This document shows, piece by piece, positions 32,686 through 41,096 of a stretch of 64,000 nt of DNA. The translations under genes were made by a program, and so were the position numbers. The first letter of the stretch is position 1. Every line of letters starts with the position of its first letter. Below the pieces are notes generated by a model. It was not told the DNA's origin. It was given only the letters and a program-made list of their open reading frames with translations, and did not search any database. Origin of the DNA: Methanobrevibacter sp. (GTDB lineage: Archaea > Methanobacteriota > Methanobacteria > Methanobacteriales > Methanobacteriaceae); the NCBI RefSeq assembly GCF_017539065.1, contig NZ_JAFYHP010000014.1:1-64000 (forward strand). The letters are read 5' to 3'.

Positions 32686-33441
32686 ATGCCAACAAGATAC
32701 ATCGGGGATGGATACTGGGAAATAGCTTCCCGTCAAATGAGTATAGTAACAAGAAGCGAACAACAAAGATTTAAAGATGCCAAAATCACTGTCATCGGCT
32801 GCGGCGGAATCGGTGGAGAAACTATTGAAATGCTTGCAAGAATGGGTATTGGAGAACTTGTTCTAGTTGATAAAGATGCATTTGACCTATCCAATTTAAA
32901 TAGGCAAACATTGGCGACAATAGCTGATTTAGGTCTTGAAAAAAGCTCAGTTGCTGCCGAAAAGGTAAGATTGATAAACCCTTATGTTAAAACAACCATA
33001 TTTAATGAACACATTGACCAGACAAACATTGACAAGGTTATTGAAACTTCAGACATTGTAATCGATGCCCTGGACAATGTCTTGACAAGAGTGATTGTGT
33101 CTAGAAAAGCAAAAGAAAAAGGAATTCCGTATATTCATGGTGCAATTCATGGAACTATGGGCCAAATTACAGTATTTTTACCAAATAGTGAAAAAACTTA
33201 TGAAGAAATGTTTAATTTGCCTTCAGTTGGAAAAGAATTAAATGAAGAAACAATTGAAGCTTTAAAAGGAGTGACATCTGGAGTTCCACCAGTTATTGGA
33301 CCTACACCAAATTTAATTGGTTGTCTTGAAGCTTTTGAAGCTTATAAAATAATAACCGGAGTTGGAAAAGTTACAGTAGCTCCTGAAATTTTAACTTTCG
33401 ATTTGCTTAATTTAGGTTCATTTTCTCTAGATGAAATCTAA
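32686..33441 (+). CDS. ThiF/MoeB/HesA-family adenylyltransferase
   Basis: A 251-residue E1-like enzyme that adenylates the C-terminus of a small protein or a carboxylate. Visible are VIGCGGIGGETIEMLARMG (nucleotide loop), VDKDAFDLSNLNRQ (ATP contacts), DALDN and IHGAIHGTMGQITVF. The two CxxC zinc pairs of MoeB/ThiF are missing. HcgE of the FeGP cofactor pathway also belongs to this superfamily and is one alternative. Its place directly behind larE (GGTGAAAAA ribosome-binding site, 8-bp gap) suggests that it activates the acceptor for the LarE sulfur. Confidence 0.85.
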   Translation: MPTRYIGDGYWEIASRQMSIVTRSEQQRFKDAKITVIGCGGIGGETIEMLARMGIGELVLVDKDAFDLSNLNRQTLATIADLGLEKSSVAAEKVRLINPYVKTTIFNEHIDQTNIDKVIETSDIVIDALDNVLTRVIVSRKAKEKGIPYIHGAIHGTMGQITVFLPNSEKTYEEMFNLPSVGKELNEETIEALKGVTSGVPPVIGPTPNLIGCLEAFEAYKIITGVGKVTVAPEILTFDLLNLGSFSLDEI

Positions 33442-33464
33442 ATTTTTTAATAAACGACATAGAT

Positions 33465-33494
33465 GAATTAATTTTTATTTTTTTCAATTAATTC
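33465..33494. terminator. A+T hairpin over the channel gene stop codon
   Basis: GAATTAATT (33465-33473) pairs with AATTAATTC (33486-33494). The minus-strand TAA (33468-33470) is in the arm. The loop, not the tail, is T-rich, so its role in termination is uncertain. Confidence 0.35.
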
Positions 33495-34277
33495 TTCTAA
33501 TTCTTCTAATTTTTTATTTAACTGTTCGAATTTCTCATTATAGTGTCTTGCTGAAAGCGCCATTGTTAATGTGGCGGTACCCACACCTGAAATAATGAAT
33601 CCTGACCAAACCAATATTACGCTATTTATTTTACCCGGAACAGTAGTTCCTAAAACAGCATATCCATTACTTGTAAATGCATTAGAAACCATAACAAGAG
33701 CATCCAATGGATTTTTAGACTCGACAAACATTGTATTAATTGAACTGATAAAAACTATAGTAAATAACAAAAGAATTGTAATCCCCAAACTATTTGCTTC
33801 AGTATACTCCCTAAATTTATCATAATAATACTTAATGTAATAAACCATTATTGGAATGTGAATCAAATCCAATAATCCTATTAAAGAATCGCCAAATAAG
33901 ATAAATGTTAAAGATCCATAAGGAACTAACAACAAAATAAATAGTTTATGATACCATGAACTTTTATCTGCAGTTATTGCAATGAACAGAGATACAAAAA
34001 TGTCCAATACCGCAAAATACAGAAAATCCATTGATTGAAAAGTAAATATATAAAGTACACAAATAAAACATGCCGCCATTAAAGATAAGTAGGCTACCTG
34101 CATTAATGAATGAATTTCATCTTCCGGAAGATATTCCTTTGGATTGAAGACCCTATGAGTACTTTTAGGTATTTTTTTGATTATTAAAATTCCTAAACCT
34201 GTTAAAATTAAAAATAATGCAATTTCTATTAATAATTGTAAAAAAGATATTGTTGACATCCAAAAAAAACCATCCAA
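33468..34277 (-). CDS. Multi-span membrane protein with a K+-channel-like pore
   Basis: A 269-residue protein with six or seven hydrophobic segments. The last two, separated by about 35 residues, resemble the inner pair of a K+ channel. Between them lies a pore-helix-like NAFTSNGYAVLGTTVPG, in which TSNGY occupies the position of the selectivity filter T-x-G-Y-G; the second Gly and following Asp are replaced by Ala-Val. The C-terminal 25 residues form a Glu/Lys coiled coil (QLNKKLEELEELIEKN). No RCK/TrkA domain is present. The starts at 34277 and 34259 are both possible. Confidence 0.7.
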   Translation of the reverse strand: MDGFFWMSTISFLQLLIEIALFLILTGLGILIIKKIPKSTHRVFNPKEYLPEDEIHSLMQVAYLSLMAACFICVLYIFTFQSMDFLYFAVLDIFVSLFIAITADKSSWYHKLFILLLVPYGSLTFILFGDSLIGLLDLIHIPIMVYYIKYYYDKFREYTEANSLGITILLLFTIVFISSINTMFVESKNPLDALVMVSNAFTSNGYAVLGTTVPGKINSVILVWSGFIISGVGTATLTMALSARHYNEKFEQLNKKLEELEELIEKNKN

Positions 34278-34399
34278 AACTCATACCTCCATTTAATTAT
34301 TTAATTTAAACAATATTAATAATTTGCTAATAAGTGATTTTCAAATAATGAAAAAAAATCTTAACATATAAATAATTAAAAGAATATAAAATAAATGGG

Positions 34400-34423
34400 T
34401 TGTTGGAACTATACTTCCAGCAA
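34400..34423 (+). promoter_or_regulatory. Leader hairpin of the F420-ligase-like gene
   Basis: A 9-bp stem with one G-U pair (34400-34408 with 34415-34423) encloses a 6-nt loop. It begins near the start site predicted from the TATA box at about 34365-34375, 30 bp before the ribosome-binding site AGGAG. Confidence 0.4.
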
Positions 34424-34451
34424 ACGATTATGGTTTTTAGGAGTAAAAAAA

Positions 34452-35636
34452 ATGAGATGTGTTGGTACAGTTGTACGCGGAATAAGAACACCAATTATTA
34501 AAGAAAACGATGATTTGGCCACTATAGTTGTAGATTCATTGATGGCAGCGAAAGAAAGTGAAGGATTTGAATTTAAAGACAAAGATATCGTTGCGATTAC
34601 CGAAGCAGTCGTAGGTATCTCAGAAGGAAATTACGTGACTGTTGATGATGTTGCACAAGATTTACAAAATAAATTCCCATCTAAGAATATTGGTGTAACA
34701 AACCCTATTTTAAGTAGAAACAGATTTTCTATTATTTTGAAAGGTATTGCAAGAGGAATGGATAAAATTACATTATTAACTTCTTTTCCTGCAGATGAAG
34801 TGGGAAACGGTATCTTAGATGAAGAAATTTTAGAAAAAAGTGAATATAATTTAGGAAGCGTCATTACAGAAGAAGAATACTATGAAACTTTCGGATCATG
34901 GATTCATCCATTTACCGGAATTAATATGATTGATTTCTACAGAGAATTAATTGAAGCTGAAGACTGTGAAGTTGAATTTGTCTTCTCTAATGATGTAAAA
35001 ACCATTCTTGATTATAACAAAGACATTTTAACATGTGATATTCATACCAGAGAAAAAACCACTAAATTTCTTAAAGCTGAAGGAGCTAATGTCTACGGAT
35101 TACATGAAGTCTTAGTTGAACCTATTGGAGACTCTGGTTTTAATCCTGAATATGGACTACTTGGATCAAACAAAGCAACAGAAGAAAAATTAAAATTATT
35201 CCCAAAAACAGGAGACGCATTAGTCAATGAAGTACAAAAAAGATTAATCGACCTTACCGGCAAACAAATTGAAGTAATGGTTTACGGGGATGGTGCATTT
35301 AAAGATCCTGTTGGAAAGATTTGGGAGTTAGCTGACCCTGTTGTTTCACCTGCACATACCAGTGGATTAATAGGATATCCAAATGAAATTAAATTAAAAT
35401 ATGTTTCTGACAATAAATTCGCTGATTTGAAAGGCGATGAATTAAAAGAAGCTATTAAAGAAGAAATTAAACAAAAAGATGAAAATTTAACTGGACAAAT
35501 GATTACCGAAGGAACCACTCCAAGAGTATTAACCGATTTAATCGGTTCATTATGTGATTTAACCAGTGGTTCTGGAGATAAAGGAACCCCAGTCGTATTC
35601 ATCCAAGGATATTTCGATAATTTAGCAAATGACTAA
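34452..35636 (+). CDS. Coenzyme F420-0:L-glutamate ligase (CofE)-like protein, long form
   Basis: A 394-residue protein; the start at 34452 follows AGGAG by eight bases. The first half (VGTVVRGIRTPIIKENDDLA, KDIVAITEAVVGISEGNYV) matches the CofE/FbiB ligase domain that adds glutamate to F420-0 with GTP. The second half contains YGDGAFKDPVGKIWELADPVVSP, found in longer homologues that also occur in bacteria lacking F420. Substrate specificity is therefore uncertain: it may be a paralogue of the true CofE acting on another carboxylate. It is a single gene with an unusually structured leader. Confidence 0.75.
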   Translation: MRCVGTVVRGIRTPIIKENDDLATIVVDSLMAAKESEGFEFKDKDIVAITEAVVGISEGNYVTVDDVAQDLQNKFPSKNIGVTNPILSRNRFSIILKGIARGMDKITLLTSFPADEVGNGILDEEILEKSEYNLGSVITEEEYYETFGSWIHPFTGINMIDFYRELIEAEDCEVEFVFSNDVKTILDYNKDILTCDIHTREKTTKFLKAEGANVYGLHEVLVEPIGDSGFNPEYGLLGSNKATEEKLKLFPKTGDALVNEVQKRLIDLTGKQIEVMVYGDGAFKDPVGKIWELADPVVSPAHTSGLIGYPNEIKLKYVSDNKFADLKGDELKEAIKEEIKQKDENLTGQMITEGTTPRVLTDLIGSLCDLTSGSGDKGTPVVFIQGYFDNLAND

Positions 35637-35815
35637 ATTTCGAAAACCTTTTCTCTTTTTATACTTTTTTAGCCAAACCTGTTTTTGTATGAAATTAATA
35701 TTTTCTAAATACAAAAACACCCTTATTTGATTTTTTTAACTTCAATTTTTTAAGATATTAAATATTATATACTTTAATTTAAAGATATCATAATTACAAT
35801 AACGAGGTTTTTCAT

Positions 35816-37132
35816 ATGTTAAACAAAAAATACATACTATTTGTTTTGTTAGTTGCCATTTGTCTAATATCGACTGTTAGTGCAGCAGATATTGACAATG
35901 CCGACGAACTTACAGATACAGATGATGTTGAAGAAGTTGTCATTTATGAGAAACTTAGCGTAGCACAAGACAGTGACCTGCTATCAGAGGATTTTCTTGT
36001 TGATGAAAAAACTTTCAATGCCATACAAACTAAGGTAGATGCAGCTTCTGATGGAGATAGGATTATCCTTGACGGCTCATATGAAGGTTCCGGCTCTCCA
36101 ATCACAGTTAATAAAAACTTAACCATTCGGGGAACTGGCACTAATACTACATTAAATGCTAAAGGATCATCTGGAATAATAGTTGCTGAAGATGGGGCGC
36201 ATGTAGTGCTTGAGAATATAATATTTGCCTACGGTAAAGCAACCAACGGCGGGGCAATATATAAAGCTGATGCAATAAACTGTACCTTCATGCAATGTAC
36301 AGCAACTGAAAACGGTGGTGCGATGTATAATGGAACTGCAATCAACTGTACATTCTCAGGCTGCATTGCTGAAAATGGTGGGGGTGCATACGATTCTACC
36401 GTATATAATTCAACATTCTCCTATTGTGAGGCAAGTCATGGTGGAGCAATGTATGAAGGGGAAGCGTATAACACCAGATTTGAATGGTGCAATAAAAGAA
36501 GCGCAACTACTGATGGTGGAGTATACTGCGATCCAAATTGTGTAGAATATGAATATGAAGACGACTATGATGGTAATTATGAAGATGAATATGGTGTCAC
36601 TCGAATTGATTATGAAAAACATCTTAAAGTATACTATCATGCAGGATCATACTGTAAAGTCACTGTTTCATACAGTCCATCCGAATTCTATGAATATGCA
36701 AAATATGAATTCAGAATAAAAGGTAAAAAAATAGCTACAGGAAAAACAAATAAAAATGGTGTAGCCAAATTCAAAATTACATTAAAACCGGGCAAATATA
36801 AGGTTGAGGTGAGATTCCCTAAACTCAGTGTACGCTCTTCTTTCTACATAACAGTAAAACATGTAGTCTCTCTTAAATCAGTTAATGTTAAAAAATCTGC
36901 TAAACTAAAATTAACAGCTACTCTTAAACAAGGTAAGAAAGCACTTAAACATAAAAAAGTCACTTTCAGATTTAATGGTAAAAAATATTATGCAAAAACC
37001 AACAAAAAAGGTGTTGCAAAAGTAACCATTCCGAAATATGATTTTAAAAATCTTAAAGTAGGTAAAAAAGTCACCTATAAAGCAACTTATCTTAAAGATA
37101 CTGTTAAAAAGACTGTAAAAGTTAAAAAATAA
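35816..37132 (+). CDS. Secreted adhesin-like protein: beta-helix plus basic Ig-like repeats
   Basis: A 438-residue protein with a signal peptide (residues 1-23, ending STVSA). Residues about 60-240 are a right-handed beta-helix with Gly-Gly-Ala and NCTF turns repeated four to five times (AINCTFMQC, AINCTFSGC, VYNSTFSYC). Residues about 280-438 are two Ig-like domains rich in Lys (KVTVSYSPSEF, then GKKALKHKKVTFRFNGK), giving a strongly basic C-terminus that could stick to pseudomurein or polyanions. It is a Methanobrevibacter-type adhesin-like protein. The acidic segment at residues 24-55 may be a propeptide. Confidence 0.78.
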   Translation: MLNKKYILFVLLVAICLISTVSAADIDNADELTDTDDVEEVVIYEKLSVAQDSDLLSEDFLVDEKTFNAIQTKVDAASDGDRIILDGSYEGSGSPITVNKNLTIRGTGTNTTLNAKGSSGIIVAEDGAHVVLENIIFAYGKATNGGAIYKADAINCTFMQCTATENGGAMYNGTAINCTFSGCIAENGGGAYDSTVYNSTFSYCEASHGGAMYEGEAYNTRFEWCNKRSATTDGGVYCDPNCVEYEYEDDYDGNYEDEYGVTRIDYEKHLKVYYHAGSYCKVTVSYSPSEFYEYAKYEFRIKGKKIATGKTNKNGVAKFKITLKPGKYKVEVRFPKLSVRSSFYITVKHVVSLKSVNVKKSAKLKLTATLKQGKKALKHKKVTFRFNGKKYYAKTNKKGVAKVTIPKYDFKNLKVGKKVTYKATYLKDTVKKTVKVKK

Positions 37133-37166
37133 GGATTAAACTCCTTATTATTTTTATTTTTTAAGT
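37128..37166 (+). terminator. Terminator hairpin over the adhesin stop codon
   Basis: AATAAGGA (37128-37135) pairs with TCCTTATT (37142-37149); the TAA stop is 37130-37132. ATTTTTATTTTTT follows. Confidence 0.7.
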
Positions 37167-37215
37167 TTAAAATTAATGTGAACTAATTTTTATAGTCATT
37201 TATTTTTCATCTATT

Positions 37216-37252
37216 AGATTTGCACATTCCAGTGCGTATAAATTGTAAATCT
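37216..37252. repeat. Inverted repeat in the 37.1-37.4 kb gap
   Basis: AGATTTGCA (37216-37224) can pair with TGTAAATCT (37244-37252) with one G-U pair. An inner GCAC/GTGC hairpin is an alternative. It is relatively G+C-rich for the region and may be a small structured RNA or an operator for the following gene. Confidence 0.25.
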
Positions 37253-37380
37253 GTTATTTCTAACAAAACCAATCAATAATTATATCTAATTTAATCAGAG
37301 ACTATAATAGTATAGTAACACGAAATATCAGAAATTATAACAATATTAATATACAAATAGGATAAAAAAATTATAATTAA

Positions 37381-37944
37381 TTGATTGCTATGTTTACTTA
37401 TCCTCGAATATTAAAACGAAAAGACTTAAAAAAGATTTCCAAATATCAATGTGATGATGAAATAAAGGATGCTTACATCAAATATCTCTCAAATTACTCA
37501 TTTAAGGAATTTGTTAAATATTGTGAAGACAATAATGAAAAAGATTTAGAAGATCTAATTTTTAGTTTCACAGATTTGCAATTAGAAAGATTTGAACCGA
37601 ATTCCCTAATTTGGGTTTCACATGTAATGATTAATTTCATGATTTATTTTGAAGTGAATTTAGATTATAACGAATATTATGACGCCTATGCAACAGCCCT
37701 TCAATTAACTGTACTGTCTTGCGCTATGGATATGACATTAAAAAAGATTACATTTGATGAAGTGCCATTTCCACAATATCCAGAAATCTGTTTTGAAAAA
37801 TTATTCAATGCGAAACCTGATTTTGAATTCAATTTAGAAAACGACTGCAATTTAGCTTATAAATCATTTAATACGAATTTTGACTTTACAAGCGAAGAGT
37901 TTTACTTGAAAATGAAAGCGCATTTTGATGAATGCAGTTATTAA
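37381..37944 (+). CDS. Hypothetical protein, 187 residues
   Basis: A soluble, mostly helical acidic protein (segments RKDLKKISKYQC, EDLIFSFTDLQLERF, LQLTVLSCAMDMTLKKITF). No family recognised. The frame starts with TTG at 37381, and ATG 37390 is the alternative. No ribosome-binding site is clear; a TATA-like sequence about 25 bp upstream fits a leaderless message. It is similar in style to the unknown proteins at 39205-40390 but no clear repeat of sequence is seen. Confidence 0.55.
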   Translation: MIAMFTYPRILKRKDLKKISKYQCDDEIKDAYIKYLSNYSFKEFVKYCEDNNEKDLEDLIFSFTDLQLERFEPNSLIWVSHVMINFMIYFEVNLDYNEYYDAYATALQLTVLSCAMDMTLKKITFDEVPFPQYPEICFEKLFNAKPDFEFNLENDCNLAYKSFNTNFDFTSEEFYLKMKAHFDECSY

Positions 37945-37970
37945 TTATTTTTAAAAAAAAAGGGTGAAAA

Positions 37971-37991
37971 AAAGAATTATAATAATTCTTT
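37971..37991 (-). terminator. 9-bp terminator hairpin over the purA stop codon
   Basis: AAAGAATTA (37971-37979) pairs with TAATTCTTT (37983-37991) with a 3-nt loop. The minus-strand TAA is 37977-37979. The minus-strand tail is TTTTTCACCC followed by a run of nine T. Confidence 0.65.
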
Positions 37992-38996
37992 TCTTAAATC
38001 GATAGTATCTTTTAAATCTGGCCCAGTAGAAATAATAGTTACTGGCACGCCAGTTTCATTTTGAATATCATCAATGAAAGCTTTAGTTTCAGCAGACAAT
38101 TCATCGTAGTTTTGTACACGAGCACAATCAAATAACTTATCAACACATGTTAAAGCGATTTGGGTTGCACCATTAATTCTACATGATTCTTTTGCAAGTT
38201 CCATGTCAAAGTAACCGATTCTTCTACGACGTCCGGTTACAACACCATATTCTTCTAAACCTTTACTTTCTGCTTCTTCTTGAGTCATTTCAGTTGGAAA
38301 CGGTCCTTCTCCAACACGAGAAATATAAGATTTGAATACATTGATGACTTCATCGACTTTAGTTGGTCCAACACCAACATCAGCTGCGAAAGTTGATGCG
38401 GTAGTATCTTTACTAGTTACATATGGATAACTTCCATAGTAAAGGGATAGTGCAAAACCTTGTGACCCTTCAATAAATACCTCTTCACCATTATCAATAG
38501 CTTCATTACATGCTAAAGATACGTCAGTAATGTATTCTTCAAGTTCCGGAATATCTTTTGCTAATTCGATGGTTCTCAATACACGATCGGAATTTGCAGG
38601 TCCGCATCCTGAACCGGTACTTCCAATTTTTTTAGATAAATATTCTGATGATTTATCTCTGTTCAAATGATCTTCAGTAATAATAGCACATCTAGGGTCG
38701 ATGCACATTCTTTCTTTAACATTATATTTCTTTAAGTTTTCAAATTCATTAAATAATACATCTGGATTTACTAAAACTCCCGCTCCAATCATGAGTTTAG
38801 CATCAGTATGTACAAAGCCTGATGGGGTTAATCTTAAACCATATTTTTCTCCGTTGAATTCAACAGAATGTCCTGCATTTGGTCCAACACCTGCACGAGC
38901 GATAATATCTGGTTTATCAGCATCACAAAGGTAAGTAATACATTTTCCTTTACCTTCATCCCCCCATGCTCCACCAACTAAAATACTACAAGTCAT
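37977..38996 (-). CDS. purA: Adenylosuccinate synthetase
   Basis: A 339-residue archaeal short-form PurA, which joins IMP and aspartate with GTP to give adenylosuccinate on the way to AMP. The N-terminal [11 protein letters not shown] phosphate loop, [31 protein letters not shown] and [10 protein letters not shown] are intact. It lacks about 90 residues compared with the bacterial enzyme, as expected for many archaea. It is a single gene. Confidence 0.96.
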   Translation of the reverse strand: MTCSILVGGAWGDEGKGKCITYLCDADKPDIIARAGVGPNAGHSVEFNGEKYGLRLTPSGFVHTDAKLMIGAGVLVNPDVLFNEFENLKKYNVKERMCIDPRCAIITEDHLNRDKSSEYLSKKIGSTGSGCGPANSDRVLRTIELAKDIPELEEYITDVSLACNEAIDNGEEVFIEGSQGFALSLYYGSYPYVTSKDTTASTFAADVGVGPTKVDEVINVFKSYISRVGEGPFPTEMTQEEAESKGLEEYGVVTGRRRRIGYFDMELAKESCRINGATQIALTCVDKLFDCARVQNYDELSAETKAFIDDIQNETGVPVTIISTGPDLKDTIDLRKELL

Positions 38997-39141
38997 TTAA
39001 TAACTCCTTAAAATCAATTGTGAAAATTGTTAAATTTCCATAACAATAATATTATGTCATTAATCTATTAAAAAGTTTTTGTAAGATTTCCAAAAATAAA
39101 CCATTAAATTAAAAATAAGACTATAAATTTAATAGCATTTA

Positions 39142-39182
39142 AGAAAAATTCTAATTTTAATAGCTATTAAACTAATTTTTCT
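39142..39182 (-). terminator. Two-part hairpin downstream of the dapL operon
   Basis: The inner palindrome TTTAATAG/CTATTAAA (39156-39171) and outer arms AGAAAAATT/AATTTTTCT (39142-39150 with 39174-39182) form a stem with an internal loop, 23 bp after the last stop codon. The minus-strand end runs into TTTTTCTTAAA. Confidence 0.5.
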
Positions 39183-39204
39183 GAACATTTAAAATTACAT
39201 GAAA

Positions 39205-39798
39205 TTATTTTTTAGGATACATCAATGGATGATTCTCACACATCGGATCCTTAATTAAATTACGTTTTTGATGATAAGTTAAAAAATACATCATCCATTC
39301 ATTTGAAAGCTCTCTTAGAGATGCATCATCAAGCCTTTCAAAAGGTGTGAAGAAATCCATCTGATTTGCACCAACTACAAATGCAACTTCTTTAGTTTTG
39401 ACCAACATGAAAAAATCGTTACGGATGTTGTGAATACTGAAATCTTCGATATTTGTAATTGTTTTTTCACTTTTGTAATCATGGAAAAAGTTATTTAAAT
39501 ATTCAAAATCAATGAAATGCATATCTTCAACTTTAAAGAATATCTCTTCACTAAGTAATTGGTTTTTAAAATCGTATCTTGATAAAAAATCAATGTCCCA
39601 GATGTTATTGTAAAAAATTGTAAAAAATGAATCTTCCGCAAAGCGAGCGGTTAAAGACAATCCCTCATCTCCTTTAGGTTTTCCGAGTTCAATATCCTTA
39701 AACTCTATATAAATAGAATCTTGGGCTATTTCTATTGAAGTCCATTTACCTGAATTAATAATTACATCACGGATTAATTTTAAAGATCTTGTATTCAT
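39205..39798 (-). CDS. Hypothetical protein, 197 residues
   Basis: Last gene of the dapL operon, starting 1 bp after the preceding stop, with AGGTG as ribosome-binding site. It is soluble and rich in aromatic residues (DSIYIEFKDIELG, FFTIFYNNIWDIDFLSRYDF, WMMYFLTYHQKRN) and shows no family that I recognise. The pattern of strands ending in a helical C-terminus is similar to immunity-protein-like or SMI1-like folds, but this is only an impression. Confidence 0.6.
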   Translation of the reverse strand: MNTRSLKLIRDVIINSGKWTSIEIAQDSIYIEFKDIELGKPKGDEGLSLTARFAEDSFFTIFYNNIWDIDFLSRYDFKNQLLSEEIFFKVEDMHFIDFEYLNNFFHDYKSEKTITNIEDFSIHNIRNDFFMLVKTKEVAFVVGANQMDFFTPFERLDDASLRELSNEWMMYFLTYHQKRNLIKDPMCENHPLMYPKK

Positions 39799-39799
39799 T

Positions 39800-40390
39800 T
39801 TAACACCTGTTAGCTATAAAAGCTTCATATGCTCCTTCAATCTCATATTCTTTTTCATCATTATACGATTTATCCCATTTGAAAGGATTAATCTCAATTT
39901 GGTTGTTAATGGTTTCGTCCCAAATAATAGTGAAACCTTCATCTTTTAAATATTTAGAAACTGTCTTTCCTATTTCTAAAGCGTTATCTTCATTATTTGC
40001 AAAATCCCCGAAGGTGATTTTTAATATATTTTCAAAAATTCCGTCCTCCACATCTTCAAATGTGTAAAAGCAAAATCCCCGAGCTTCATATTTATTATTC
40101 AATAGATGAACATGCAATTCAAATGCATCACTAACGCCTTCTTCAATATCATAACCACAATTATGAATAGCTACAATATCCTCTTCAGCAAGATTTGTAA
40201 ATGCATGTTCCAGTTTAGAGAAATTATTGTTAGATGAATCATTTAATGAAATATCAAATTTAGAAAAATCAATTTCTTCATCAATAAATTGGTCTTCCAA
40301 TATTTCTATGATTTCACTAACACTAAAAAATCCTGATTTAGTCAACAAATCTATCATAAATTCAATTTCTTCAACTAAATCAGAATCCAT
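39800..40390 (-). CDS. Hypothetical acidic protein, 196 residues
   Basis: The start at 40390 (MDSDLVEEIEF) is directly preceded by GAGGTGAGG; an ATG at 40411 would overlap the upstream gene. Segments include LLTKSGFFSVSEIIEILEDQF (shortened here to FFSVSEIIEIL), EEDIVAIHNCGYDIEEGVSDAFELH and ARGFCFYTFEDVEDG. The last two recall a DUF6891-like arrangement seen in bacterial proteins of unknown role, with low certainty. It is the third gene of the dapL operon. Confidence 0.6.
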   Translation of the reverse strand: MDSDLVEEIEFMIDLLTKSGFFSVSEIIEILEDQFIDEEIDFSKFDISLNDSSNNNFSKLEHAFTNLAEEDIVAIHNCGYDIEEGVSDAFELHVHLLNNKYEARGFCFYTFEDVEDGIFENILKITFGDFANNEDNALEIGKTVSKYLKDEGFTIIWDETINNQIEINPFKWDKSYNDEKEYEIEGAYEAFIANRC

Positions 40391-40394
40391 ATCC

Positions 40395-41087
40395 TCACCT
40401 CTCATCGTCACCGAATATTAAAAGACGAGTTATGTTTCCTCTTTCGGTATACCCTGCCATCACACGTGCTTCACCGATTTTTGCAAGTGCAAAATCGTCA
40501 TGTGGTTTGAATCCATATCCCTTAAGTTTTGTATATGATTCAAATGCAATCTTTGGATAAATATTGAAATTCTTTTGGAAAGTATAAAAAGTGTCTCTGA
40601 ATTTTTTAGGGGAATCGTTTTCTTTAATTAAATCTGATTTAATGGCTACAAAAATATCCAAGCCTTCTTCTGATACTGCATAATATGCATCCATAGCTAG
40701 AATAGAACTTGCAGTCATTGCCAATGTATGGCAATCATCATAAGTAGCATTCAACATAGGAGTTGTGAATTCCGGAATTTCAAATTCTTCTCCGATTGTT
40801 TTGATTTGCAATGCGGATTTAATTAACTTTTCACCAAATATTTCCTCATTATCCCATGCCCATGACCATTGTTTTGATTCCTGCATGAAAAATCCTAAAA
40901 TTTGAACTTGGAAAATAATATCCTCAAATTTGAGTTCTCCTTTTTCAATATCTAACTCTCCAACTTTTTCGCCAATCAATTCTGACAAATTTTCTTGTTT
41001 GTCTAAAGCTAGAGCACCATATTTAGATAGGAGTATTTTGAATGAATCTCCTTCTTCAATTTCAACTGGTTTTTCTATAGTTTTCAA
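40395..41087 (-). CDS. DUF6882-like protein, 230 residues
   Basis: The QVQILGFFMQESKQWSWAWDNEEI block (Trp-rich WSWAW.N, about residues 58-78) and the later TYDDCHTLAMTASSILAMDAYYAVSEEG block match what I know as DUF6882, a family mostly of bacterial proteins of unknown function. It starts 9 bp after dapL on the same strand, so it is cotranscribed with an amino-acid biosynthesis gene. The three downstream unknown genes appear to be inserted as a group behind dapL. Confidence 0.65.
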   Translation of the reverse strand: MKTIEKPVEIEEGDSFKILLSKYGALALDKQENLSELIGEKVGELDIEKGELKFEDIIFQVQILGFFMQESKQWSWAWDNEEIFGEKLIKSALQIKTIGEEFEIPEFTTPMLNATYDDCHTLAMTASSILAMDAYYAVSEEGLDIFVAIKSDLIKENDSPKKFRDTFYTFQKNFNIYPKIAFESYTKLKGYGFKPHDDFALAKIGEARVMAGYTERGNITRLLIFGDDER

Positions 41088-41096
41088 TTATAACAC

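Noticed and set aside
32686-33441. Calling the ThiF-like enzyme MoeB or ThiF outright
   Set aside because: Both pairs of zinc-binding cysteines of MoeB/ThiF are missing and no MoaD/ThiS-like gene is adjacent, so only the superfamily is supported.
34395-34451. Upstream start of the F420-ligase-like protein
   Set aside because: The extra residues cover the leader hairpin and do not match the family's start; AGGAG precedes 34452.
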